A DNA stretch of 44,249 nucleotides from Thermoplasmata archaeon (GTDB lineage: Archaea > Thermoplasmatota > Thermoplasmata > Methanomassiliicoccales > Methanomethylophilaceae): NCBI GenBank assembly GCA_015063195.1, contig SUSX01000005.1:1-44249 (forward strand). Reading direction: 5' to 3'. The notes beneath the pieces were generated by a model. That model saw nothing but the letters and a program-made list of their open reading frames with translations. It was not told where the DNA came from and did not search any database. The translations under genes and the position numbers were made by a program. Shown here in pieces: positions 16,900 through 24,801 of this stretch (within the stretch, counting starts at the first letter, position 1; every line of letters starts with the position of its first letter).

Positions 16900-18654
16900 A
16901 TGAAAGCATTATACAGTGACGGAAGAGTTGAAGAGTGTGAAGACGAGTTGCCTGTAATCAGACACACTACATCACACATCATGGCACAGGCAGTCCAGAG
17001 ACTTTTCCCCGGTATCAAGCTTGCCATCGGTCCATCCATCGATGACGGTTTCTACTACGACTTCGACAAGGACGGCGGATTCAAGCCCGAGGATCTTGAA
17101 AAGATCGAAGCTGAAATGAAGAAAATCATCAAAGAGAACCTCAAGATCGAGACGTTCACACTTCCCAGAGAAGAGGCAATCAAATTCCTCGAGGAAAAGG
17201 GAGAACCCTACAAGGTTGAATTGGTCAATGACCTTCCCGAAGATGCACAGATCAGTTTCTACAAACAGGGTGAATTTGTGGATCTCTGTGCCGGCCCTCA
17301 CTTAACATACACCAAAGGAGTCAAGGCATTCAAGCTCATGTCCCTCGCAGGAGCATACTGGCGCGGTGATGAGAAGAACAAGATGCTCTCAAGGGTATAC
17401 GGAACAGCATTCCAGGACAAGGAGAAGTTGGAATCATACCTTACCATGCTAGAAGAGGCAAAGAAGAGGGACCACCGTAAATTGGGTAAGGAACTGGGAT
17501 TGTTCACAATGATGGAAGAAGGTCCAGGATTCCCGTTCTTCCTTCCCAAGGGAATGGTTCTCAAGAACACTCTCATCGATTACTGGAGAAGCGTTCACCA
17601 GAGGGAGAACTACCATGAGATCTCAACCCCTATCATGCTTAACAGACACCTTTGGGAGATGTCCGGTCACTGGGACCACTACAAGGACAACATGTACACA
17701 ACGAAGATCGATGAAGAGGACTTCTGTGTCAAGCCAATGAACTGTCCTGGAGGAGTATTGGTCTACGGAAGCGAGTCACGTTCATACAGAGACCTTCCCT
17801 TAAAACTCGCAGAACTGGGTCTTGTTCACAGGCACGAGAAATCAGGTACATTGCACGGACTCATGAGGGTCAGGTGTTTCACACAGGACGATTCACACAT
17901 CTTCATGACAAGGGATCAGATTACTGATGAAATCAAGGCAGTAGTACGTCTGATTGATGAAGTCTATTCCATGTTCGGATTCAAGTATCATGTCGAACTC
18001 TCAACAAGGCCCGAGGACAGCATGGGAAGCGATGAGGACTGGGAGGATGCAACCAACGGCCTCAGGGAGGCATTGGAGGATCTGAACCTCGATTACGTTG
18101 TAAACGAGGGAGACGGTGCATTCTACGGACCCAAGATCGACTTCCATTTGGAGGATACCTTGGGAAGGACATGGCAGTGCGGAACAATCCAGTTGGACTT
18201 CCAGATGCCTCAGAGGTTTGATATCAGCTACATCGGAGCTGACAACGACAAGCACAGGCCTATCATGATCCACCGTGTCGTGTTCGGTTCAATCGAGAGG
18301 TTCATCGGAATCCTTATCGAACATTATGCAGGAAGGTTCCCTGTCTGGCTCTCACCTGTTCAGGTCAAGGTACTTTCGGTTTCCGAGAAATCACGCCCAT
18401 ATGCAGCAGAGATCTACCAGAAGCTTAGGTCTGCAGATATCAGGGTTGAAATCGACAACAGGGACGAGAAGATCGGATACAAGATCCGTGAGGCTCAGTT
18501 GGAGAAGGTACCCTATATGCTTGTAATCGGTGAGAAGGAAGTTGAGACTTCAACACTCACAGTCAGAAGCAGGGACAAGGGAGATCTCGGAACACGTGCT
18601 GTTGAGGAATTCATACAGCAGGTTGTTGAAGAGACAGTCAACAGGTCCGCTTAA
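16900..18654 (+). CDS. thrS: Threonyl-tRNA synthetase, bacterial type without TGS domain
   Basis: A 584-residue enzyme charging tRNA-Thr. The N2 editing domain is present with HTTSH (H22, H26) and CAGPH (C130, H134), the bacterial/eukaryotic editing site that removes serine. The class II core follows: GMVLKNTLIDYWR, MNCPGGVLVYGS with the zinc cysteine, HRHEKSGTLHGLMRVR, and HRVVFGSIERFIGILIEHYAG; then the anticodon domain. Only about 20 residues precede the editing domain, so the usual N-terminal TGS domain is missing. Many archaea instead use a ThrRS with a DTD-like editing domain, so this gene was probably acquired from bacteria. A hairpin terminator follows. Confidence 0.95.
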   Translation: MKALYSDGRVEECEDELPVIRHTTSHIMAQAVQRLFPGIKLAIGPSIDDGFYYDFDKDGGFKPEDLEKIEAEMKKIIKENLKIETFTLPREEAIKFLEEKGEPYKVELVNDLPEDAQISFYKQGEFVDLCAGPHLTYTKGVKAFKLMSLAGAYWRGDEKNKMLSRVYGTAFQDKEKLESYLTMLEEAKKRDHRKLGKELGLFTMMEEGPGFPFFLPKGMVLKNTLIDYWRSVHQRENYHEISTPIMLNRHLWEMSGHWDHYKDNMYTTKIDEEDFCVKPMNCPGGVLVYGSESRSYRDLPLKLAELGLVHRHEKSGTLHGLMRVRCFTQDDSHIFMTRDQITDEIKAVVRLIDEVYSMFGFKYHVELSTRPEDSMGSDEDWEDATNGLREALEDLNLDYVVNEGDGAFYGPKIDFHLEDTLGRTWQCGTIQLDFQMPQRFDISYIGADNDKHRPIMIHRVVFGSIERFIGILIEHYAGRFPVWLSPVQVKVLSVSEKSRPYAAEIYQKLRSADIRVEIDNRDEKIGYKIREAQLEKVPYMLVIGEKEVETSTLTVRSRDKGDLGTRAVEEFIQQVVEETVNRSA

Positions 18655-18663
18655 GAAAACTAC

Positions 18664-18690
18664 GGGGTTCAATCCCCCAATTTTTATCTT
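18664..18690 (+). terminator. thrS terminator
   Basis: GGGG-TTCAAT-CCCC (18664-18677), followed by AATTTTTATC, begins 10 bases after the thrS stop. Confidence 0.65.
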
Positions 18691-18795
18691 TACTAAACTT
18701 GCTTTTTACTCAAGTAATTTGTAACCTGTTTTGTATGATTTTTCTGCGAATTGTATTATTTTCACGTCAATGTTCAATGGACTATCATTAAATTT

Positions 18796-19099
18796 TCATA
18801 GGAAATGATGGTTTTTTTGAAATTTCCTTGTAATTATGAGAAACTCCTTTCCGTCCTTGGAACGGACGAACATTTCAAAAATATCCTTCCAATTTTTCTA
18901 TTCATCCGGAGGGATTCCGCAATATGATGAAACACTTTCAGAAAATTACTTCAGAAGTAAAGAACTGTTGTTTCTGTTGGTGAAGAAATACAAAGCATCT
19001 TTGTCTTTGATGAACTCCAGAATCTCCACCATATCAATGATTACGAAATTTTTATTCGAGTAATTATTATCTGAATAATAATCAACGTGTTTCTAACAT
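18796..19099 (-). pseudogene. Decayed small protein gene with in-frame stops
   Basis: In one minus-strand frame the translation reads like a normal soluble protein: FVIIDMVEILEFIKDKDALY, then FFTNRNNSSLLLK, a TAA, FSESVSSYCGIPPDE, a TAG, KNWKDIFEMFVRSKDGKEFL, and IITRKFQKNHHFL to a TGA at 18796. A TATA-like TTTATTATATCA and an ATG at 19099 are upstream, but that ATG is one frame away, so a frameshift is also needed. It looks like a relic of a gene of about 100 residues. I do not recognise the family. The plus-strand ORF at 18836-19063 is its shadow. The rest of the gap from 18655 to 19161 holds only the thrS terminator. Confidence 0.5.
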
Positions 19100-19161
19100 C
19101 ACTACTTAAAGTAAGAGATATGATATAATAAACAATGTAGATAAAAAAGAGGATCCAGGAC

Positions 19162-21804
19162 TCACAGCCTGGAAATCCTGTTTTTTAATTCCTCAGTCAT
19201 CTCGGTAGCAGACTCATAATCCTTGGGATCCATAGTCTCTCCGAATATTATACTGAGTTTCCTTCTCTTCAGACTGATCAATTTCGGATACTTCTTATGA
19301 CGAGGGAAAATCTCGAACGAACCGTCTATCCTTACAGGAAGGATCCTTTTTCCGGACTGTATGGACAGTTCTGCAGCTCCTTCTTTGAAAGGAAGCATAG
19401 TGCCATCCCTTGAACGTGCACCTTCGGGGAAGATCATCATGATGTACTTCTCATTCTGAAGACATTCCAATGCTCTCTTCGTTGCAGGTAAAGCATCTCC
19501 GAATCTGTCAACGGGAATGGCACCGAACACATCAGCCAATCTGCTTTCGATTCCGTGGTCGTCCAACCTTTCCTTTGCCGCCATTCCTGCGATACGGCTG
19601 TAATCTATCCTGCCGTATCCTGCATTGACGATCCAGAAAGGATCCAGATAGGATTCGTGATTACTGCTTATAATGTAGTTGTCTCCGTCGGTGGGGATAT
19701 TCTCCAATCCCTTGATTTCAAATTTGTAAGGCATGGAGAGTCTTCTTGCCCATTTACGGAGTCTCTTACCTGTCACCTCATTCCTGGGTGAAGGGTACAT
19801 ACTCATGTCCTGCTCAGGAACATCGTCCACGACAATCTCATCATCATTTTCGAGGGTTTCCAACAGATCTTTTACGGTAACCGCTCTTGCAAAAAGATAT
19901 CCCAAATCACGGTCGTAGATCTGTTCGAGGTCACATTTTACATTGAACAACGTGATCGAATCAAGACCCAAATCGTCAATGAGTTTGCTGTCTTCAGTGA
20001 TACGTACGTCAGGCCTGTATTTCCTCAATACGGAGAAGAGGTCATCCATATCCTGCTGGATTGTCTTGTTGCTCTCAGGTGACGGTTTCTTTCCGTACAA
20101 TGCAATGTCCCTGAGAACGAAACGTCTGATTTTTCCCACTGAAGTTTTAGGAATTTCTTCAATGAAATGGATCTTGTCAAGACTGTACATCGATGCAGCC
20201 GCTGCAGATGAAGATCTCAATTCGCTCTTAATCTCATCCTTCCTCTCATTGGTGAATGACTCATCCAATACGAACATGTGGATTTCATCGTATCCTTCCT
20301 CTGTAGGAACTCCGCAACATGCAATCTGGTATGCACCGTTGATCAATTCTGCATAGTAAGCGTCAACATCCTGAGATGCTACCTTCTTTCCGTTACGGAG
20401 GATGATACTTTCTTTGATCCTTCCGACGATACGTACTCTTCCTTTTCTGTCGATATATCCTCTGTCTCCTGTATGGAACCATTCGCCGTCGAATGCCTTC
20501 TCAGTGGAAACGGGATCCCTGAAGTATCCTTTCATTATCAGCTCGGTGTTGACCTGAATCTCTCCGATTCCTTCCTCGTCAACATCAGCCACTCTGACTT
20601 TTACAATATCGACAGCATCATACTTTCCTGAGGATTCGTATTTGATGTTGTCTGCAGCTGAAATAGCAGCGATAGGAATGTTGGTTTCAGTTGTAGCGTA
20701 GAAGTTGACCCATTCCAATCCCATTCCTATGAAGAATTTAGGTGTCGAATCTTTAACCGGAGATGCACCTGTTACAATGGTTACTATATTTTCACCGAGG
20801 AACTGTGAATAGATTCCCTTAAACAGTTTTCTTCCCATCTTTATTCCAGTCTTCCTTCTGATAAATCCGTTAAAATTCAATATGGATTTGATAGCAAAAT
20901 GTACCAACTTTCCTTTCTCACGGATCTTCTCGAAAGCCTTCTGCTCCATGATGTCGAAGACGGCGGGAACTGTAAGGAAGTGTGTGGGCTGGAACATTTT
21001 CAGTCCTTCGAGATAACGTAAAGGTGTGACGTTCTCAAGGAAATCCAGTTCAGCTCCCCAGAAGAATGCTACCATTGCAGAGATGTATCCTGCTATGTGA
21101 TTCAAAGGAAGGACGTAGAAGTAGTTAATTTTGCCAGGAACACCGTCAAGACCGACAATCTTACTGTCCACTTCCATGGCACGCATGACACTGTGGTATG
21201 TCACATTCACACCTTTCATCAATCCTGTGGTTCCCGATGAGAAAAGGACAATCATCACATCTTCATCCGGATCGACTGTGTGTGAAACGATGTTTTCAGG
21301 AGTTCCTGCCACATGTGTCAAAACCCTCTTTTCCTCTCCGAATATGAAACAAGGCATGCTGTTTCTGAATGATTCGTCAAAGTTCTCCAATCTGTCTCTG
21401 ATTGTTATGAGTGCAGATGGGTCGGATATTTTCAGAAGTCTTCTGATCTCGTCACTGGGAAGTGAATCATCAATCAATGCTGCGGTGATACCGATGCATG
21501 GTAACGAGAACAGGGTCATGAGATAGAATGGTGACAGAGGCGCGACTATTGCAACTCTGTCTCCTGCAGTGAAACCGCGGTCGGTCATTTCCTTTTTTAC
21601 GATTTCAATCTGTTCTTTGACCTGTGAATATGAAAATCTAAGTTTCTCTCCGGAATCATATGCATAAACCAATGCACTGTGCGGACCGAATTCACCGGTA
21701 ATCCTTTCAACGAGTTCGGAGAAATCATGACGTGTGAATCTGATGCTGCGGTCGGACGGGATGATTTCCTTCCCTGCGGCCGACGCCTTACTGGAACTTG
21801 ACAC
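19162..21804 (-). CDS. Acyl-AMP ligase / acyl carrier protein / PlsC acyltransferase fusion
   Basis: An 880-residue three-domain protein. Residues about 1-570 form an adenylating ligase: P-loop SSGTTGLMKG (189-198), YATTETN (369-375), the hinge FHTGDRGYID...GRIKESI (443-466) and PKTSVGK with catalytic K558. Residues about 580-655 form an acyl carrier protein with DLGLDS and the pantetheine serine S616. Residues about 690-880 form a PlsC/LPLAT acyltransferase with HESYLD (H716, D721) and FPEGARS (792-798). The fusion should activate a carboxylic acid, load it onto its own carrier and transfer it to an alcohol such as a lysolipid-like acceptor. A PPTase gene precedes it in the operon, 18 bases away. 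The acid and acceptor are unknown. Confidence 0.9.
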   Translation of the reverse strand: MSSSSKASAAGKEIIPSDRSIRFTRHDFSELVERITGEFGPHSALVYAYDSGEKLRFSYSQVKEQIEIVKKEMTDRGFTAGDRVAIVAPLSPFYLMTLFSLPCIGITAALIDDSLPSDEIRRLLKISDPSALITIRDRLENFDESFRNSMPCFIFGEEKRVLTHVAGTPENIVSHTVDPDEDVMIVLFSSGTTGLMKGVNVTYHSVMRAMEVDSKIVGLDGVPGKINYFYVLPLNHIAGYISAMVAFFWGAELDFLENVTPLRYLEGLKMFQPTHFLTVPAVFDIMEQKAFEKIREKGKLVHFAIKSILNFNGFIRRKTGIKMGRKLFKGIYSQFLGENIVTIVTGASPVKDSTPKFFIGMGLEWVNFYATTETNIPIAAISAADNIKYESSGKYDAVDIVKVRVADVDEEGIGEIQVNTELIMKGYFRDPVSTEKAFDGEWFHTGDRGYIDRKGRVRIVGRIKESIILRNGKKVASQDVDAYYAELINGAYQIACCGVPTEEGYDEIHMFVLDESFTNERKDEIKSELRSSSAAAASMYSLDKIHFIEEIPKTSVGKIRRFVLRDIALYGKKPSPESNKTIQQDMDDLFSVLRKYRPDVRITEDSKLIDDLGLDSITLFNVKCDLEQIYDRDLGYLFARAVTVKDLLETLENDDEIVVDDVPEQDMSMYPSPRNEVTGKRLRKWARRLSMPYKFEIKGLENIPTDGDNYIISSNHESYLDPFWIVNAGYGRIDYSRIAGMAAKERLDDHGIESRLADVFGAIPVDRFGDALPATKRALECLQNEKYIMMIFPEGARSRDGTMLPFKEGAAELSIQSGKRILPVRIDGSFEIFPRHKKYPKLISLKRRKLSIIFGETMDPKDYESATEMTEELKNRISRL

Positions 21805-21822
21805 GTCTCTCGGTATACACTC

Positions 21823-22389
21823 TTATTTGTTAAGTGTATCGTGTGTCAGCTCTATGTTGCCTATGGTTTTAGGTGAACATACAGAGATTATGTAGTTCTG
21901 ATAATTCAATGATATGGCAGAATATCTGGCACTTTCATTCTCCGAATCGTACACTTCATTACAGTCAAAGTCTACGATTATCCTTGACGGATCGATACGC
22001 AGTCCCAAACCGATCATTTTCAGATATGCCTCTTTGCATGTCCACATTCTGAAAAGATATGTAAGTCTGTTATCGGATAATTTCATGTATCGGATTTCTT
22101 TTTCATTTAACGCTTTATCAAGATTCTGTGACAGTTTTTCATCTATCTTTTCTATATCTACACCGATAGGTTCGTCGGATGTGACAAATACAGTGTATTT
22201 TCCTGAATGTGAAATGTTGAAGTAAGTTTTCTCTGAAATTGGCTTGCCGTTTTCATCCTCACCAATGCAACATGACAGATTTCTGTAGTATTCGGATGCT
22301 TTTCTTTCAGAACTTCGAGGAGTTCCGTCACCGAGATCGGAATGATCAAGAATATGACAGATGACAGTTTCACAATTGTCCGTTTTCAT
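21823..22389 (-). CDS. Sfp-type 4'-phosphopantetheinyl transferase
   Basis: A 188-residue protein. Diagnostic blocks are FNISHSG (57-63), GVDIEKID (76-83, with magnesium ligands D78 and E80) and WTCKEAYLKMIGLGL (116-130). The enzyme transfers phosphopantetheine from CoA to a carrier-protein serine. It is encoded 18 bases upstream of the fusion protein, whose carrier serine S616 is the obvious target. It is shorter than Sfp (about 225 residues) but keeps the core. The divergent DUF4143 ATPase gene shares its upstream region. Confidence 0.87.
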   Translation of the reverse strand: MKTDNCETVICHILDHSDLGDGTPRSSERKASEYYRNLSCCIGEDENGKPISEKTYFNISHSGKYTVFVTSDEPIGVDIEKIDEKLSQNLDKALNEKEIRYMKLSDNRLTYLFRMWTCKEAYLKMIGLGLRIDPSRIIVDFDCNEVYDSENESARYSAISLNYQNYIISVCSPKTIGNIELTHDTLNK

Positions 22390-22484
22390 ATTGACGGTCT
22401 CCGTTTTTACTGTATAATTATTAAATCTAATAAGATCTTTGCAGATTGTGAATAATCCATTCAGTTGGGGATAAATCTGTTTTC

Positions 22485-22500
22485 TGCAGATTAATCTGCA
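22485..22500. promoter_or_regulatory. Operator-like palindrome TGCAGATTAATCTGCA
   Basis: A perfect 16-bp palindrome. A near-identical one follows with its centre 33 bp away, about three helical turns. Half-sites TGCAGATT (about 22440) and ATAAATCTG (22471) lie just upstream. This is the intergenic region between the PPTase and ATPase genes. Confidence 0.7.
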
Positions 22501-22517
22501 AAAAACAGCATTTTTTC

Positions 22518-22533
22518 TGCAGATAAATCTGCA
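22518..22533. promoter_or_regulatory. Operator-like near-palindrome TGCAGATAAATCTGCA
   Basis: It differs from 22485-22500 by one central base. It ends 41 bp before the ATPase start, where it would overlap or abut the core promoter, a position suited to repression. Confidence 0.7.
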
Positions 22534-22574
22534 AAAAATCGATATGTATTTAACTAAATAAAATCATCAACACT

Positions 22575-23945
22575 ATGATGCTCAGAAGAAAAATGTTTGA
22601 TCAACTCAAAAAATGGAAGTCCAGATCTCACAAATCGTTGCTGATTAAAGGTCAAAGACAGGTTGGGAAGACATATATCATAAGAGAATTTGCCAAATCT
22701 GAGTATGACGATTATATCGAAATCAATTTCTCAAAGGATAAAAGCATCTTCAAAGTCTTTGAAGGTGACCTCGATGTTGATGTAATCATTAATAACATTT
22801 CCATTGTAAAAAACAAAGAGATTGTACCTGGAAAAACATTATTGTTTTTTGATGAAATTCAAGAATGTATGGAAGCATGGGCTTCATTAAAATTCTTTAC
22901 CATAGATGGGAGATATGACGTAATAGCTTCAGGTTCTCTTCTTGGTGTCACTATACCTCATAAAAATAAGTCAGAAATTGAACCTCTGTTACCTGTCGGA
23001 TATCAGGAGCAGTTCACGATGTATTCGCTCGATTTCGAGGAATTCCTTTGGGCAAACGGAGTATCAGAAAAAACTATCGATATTTTACGAAACAACATCC
23101 GAAATAAGGAACCGATTAACGATATCATATATGAAAAAATAAGGGGACTTTTCAAATCTTTTATGATTGTCGGCGGAATGCCGGAGTCAGTTGATAGATT
23201 TGTCAATACTGGAAAGTATAGTGAATCATTTAATGTAATGGATACAATCCTTGCTGTTAGCCGCAACGATATGCTTCGTTACAATTCAGGTGTCAACAGA
23301 GTAAAGACTTTGGAATGTTTTGATGCAATTCCTTCAAATCTTTCCCAATCTAATAAGAGATTTATGTATTCCCGTATTGACGGAGGCGGATCCAGGAATT
23401 CAGCAGAGAAATACATGGGTAATATTCTTTGGATAAGGGATGCGGGAGTTGCCAATATATGTTATTCTCTGTATCAGCCATCTCTTCCGTTAAAAGGAAA
23501 TGAGATAAGGGATGTATTCAGACTCTACTTGTCCGATACAGGGCTTCTTCTGCATATGTTCGGACCGGGTGCAGTTGAAGCTGTAAATGATTGGAACACT
23601 TCGTACAATATGGGTGCTATTACCGAGAATATAATATCAGAGTGTCTTGTAAAATGCGGTTTCGATCTTCATTATTACAGAAAAAATAGCGGTCCCGATA
23701 AGATGGAATTAGACTTTGTAATTGAGACTCCAGCCGGGTGTACAGTGATTGAGGTCAAATCAGGTAAAGACAGGACTGCACCCTCTATCAACAAAGTTTC
23801 TAAATTCCATGAGATTGATGAAAAGATTGTATTTGAAGATTCAAATATATCTGCCGATGAATCTGGAATGCTTCATCTCCCATTCTTTGTTGCTGCATTT
23901 ATGAAAGAAATATATCATAATATGGAAAATTCTTTATTCAGATGA
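22575..23945 (+). CDS. AAA ATPase with DUF4143-type C-terminal domain
   Basis: A 456-residue protein. Walker A GQRQVGKT is at residues 26-33 and Walker B is TLLFFDEIQEC. Family traits follow: LLPVGYQEQFTMYSLDFEEFLW, a FMIVGGMPESVDRF block, and a C-terminal LDFVIETPAGCTVIEVKSGKD stretch that resembles the PD-(D/E)XK fold of DUF4143 proteins. The group is large and mobile in archaea and bacteria; its role is unsettled, with proposed links to toxin-antitoxin or defence loci. The gene is more AT-rich than its neighbours, which suggests transfer. It is bracketed by matching palindromes before (22485, 22518) and after (23970) it. Confidence 0.85.
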   Translation: MMLRRKMFDQLKKWKSRSHKSLLIKGQRQVGKTYIIREFAKSEYDDYIEINFSKDKSIFKVFEGDLDVDVIINNISIVKNKEIVPGKTLLFFDEIQECMEAWASLKFFTIDGRYDVIASGSLLGVTIPHKNKSEIEPLLPVGYQEQFTMYSLDFEEFLWANGVSEKTIDILRNNIRNKEPINDIIYEKIRGLFKSFMIVGGMPESVDRFVNTGKYSESFNVMDTILAVSRNDMLRYNSGVNRVKTLECFDAIPSNLSQSNKRFMYSRIDGGGSRNSAEKYMGNILWIRDAGVANICYSLYQPSLPLKGNEIRDVFRLYLSDTGLLLHMFGPGAVEAVNDWNTSYNMGAITENIISECLVKCGFDLHYYRKNSGPDKMELDFVIETPAGCTVIEVKSGKDRTAPSINKVSKFHEIDEKIVFEDSNISADESGMLHLPFFVAAFMKEIYHNMENSLFR

Positions 23946-23969
23946 TTTTTCACTAAAAATTGTATGGCA

Positions 23970-23985
23970 GACAGATTTATCTGCA
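23970..23985. promoter_or_regulatory. Third copy of the palindrome, downstream of the ATPase gene
   Basis: GACAGATTTATCTGCA matches the reverse complement of 22518-22533 at 14 of 16 positions. It lies 25 bp after the ATPase stop. Having copies on both sides suggests looping, or a mobile cassette that brought its operators along. Confidence 0.55.
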
Positions 23986-24039
23986 ATCTAGACACACTAC
24001 GGTTTGATAGTTTAATCCACAAAAATTCTTAACATAAAT

Positions 24040-24091
24040 CCCCCGAGGGGGGTAAAAAGTTTATAGAGGGGCGGTAGGGGGGTAACCTACC
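24040..24091 (-). terminator. Two GC-rich hairpins between convergent genes
   Basis: CCCCC-GAG-GGGGG (24040-24052) and GGTAGG-N7-CCTACC (24073-24091) lie between the ATPase end and the rubrerythrin end. The second is 12 bases past the rubrerythrin stop and the following minus strand carries a T5 run at about 24054-24058. The plus strand shows three G runs of four or more within 35 bases. Confidence 0.5.
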
Positions 24092-24102
24092 AATGGACGA
24101 AT

Positions 24103-24648
24103 TCAGCTGAAATATCTCTTCAGGAGACCTTCGAAGGCTTTTCCGTGTCTTGCCTCATCCCTTGCCATCTCATGTACTGCATCGTGGATAGCATCGAGGT
24201 TTGCTGCCTTTGCCATCTTGGCAAGCTCGGTCTTTCCTGCTGTTGCTCCGAATTCTGCTTCGACTCTCATCTCGAGGTTCTTCTTTGTGCTGTCTGTTAC
24301 GACCTCTCCGAGCATCTCTGCGAACCTTGAAGCGTGGTCAGCCTCTTCATAAGCAGCCTTCTCCCAGTAGAGTCCGATCTCAGGATATCCTTCTCTGTGT
24401 GCTACTCTTGCCATTGCAAGATACATTCCGACTTCGGTACACTCTCCCATGAAGTTTGCTCTGAGGCCTTCAATGATCTCTTCGGGGACACCGTCGATGA
24501 TTCCTACTTTGTGCTCGGCAGCCCAAGTCTTGTCCTCATCGAGTACTTCCTCGAACTTCTCTCCGGGTGCGTTACAAACTGGACATTTGTCGGGGCGGCG
24601 GTCGCTCATGACAATTTCACCGCATATCAGGCATCTCCATTTCTTCAT
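24103..24648 (-). CDS. rbr: Rubrerythrin with N-terminal rubredoxin domain
   Basis: A 181-residue protein. The rubredoxin-type iron site comes first (C6, C9, C22, C25), followed by a ferritin-like four-helix domain with di-iron ligands in [35 protein letters not shown] and [13 protein letters not shown]. This domain order is that of reverse rubrerythrins. It reduces hydrogen peroxide in anaerobes using NAD(P)H-linked donors. A TTAAC-N3-GTTAA palindrome lies upstream of its TATA box, suggesting specific control, possibly by oxidative stress. Confidence 0.93.
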   Translation of the reverse strand: MKKWRCLICGEIVMSDRRPDKCPVCNAPGEKFEEVLDEDKTWAAEHKVGIIDGVPEEIIEGLRANFMGECTEVGMYLAMARVAHREGYPEIGLYWEKAAYEEADHASRFAEMLGEVVTDSTKKNLEMRVEAEFGATAGKTELAKMAKAANLDAIHDAVHEMARDEARHGKAFEGLLKRYFS

Positions 24649-24697
24649 TTTTAATCACCTTGTCCGTGTTATTCTCTAATTATCATATAGATTTACT

Positions 24698-24718
24698 AGT
24701 ATATATTAACAACGTTAA
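24698..24718 (-). promoter_or_regulatory. Rubrerythrin promoter with TTAAC-AAC-GTTAA palindrome
   Basis: TATATA-like sequence at about 24699-24706 on the minus strand would start transcription about 25 bases downstream, 25-30 bases before the ATG. The palindrome TTAAC-AAC-GTTAA (24706-24718) abuts the TATA box on its upstream side, where it would cover the BRE element. The same architecture recurs several times at 39.4-40.2 kb. Confidence 0.55.
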
Positions 24719-24801
24719 CAGGCATTTAAAAAAATGTTATTCATAGTCAAATTTTCTTAGTAATCCCTTGATTTTAATATGAAAAGACAGATTGAGAAAC
24801 A

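Noticed and set aside
18836-19063. 75-residue plus-strand ORF
   Set aside because: Its translation is serine-rich and shadow-like, whereas the opposite strand reads as a protein relic through the whole region.
24040-24091. G-quadruplex on the plus strand
   Set aside because: Only three G runs of four or more, with a long first loop; two ordinary hairpins explain the sequence better.
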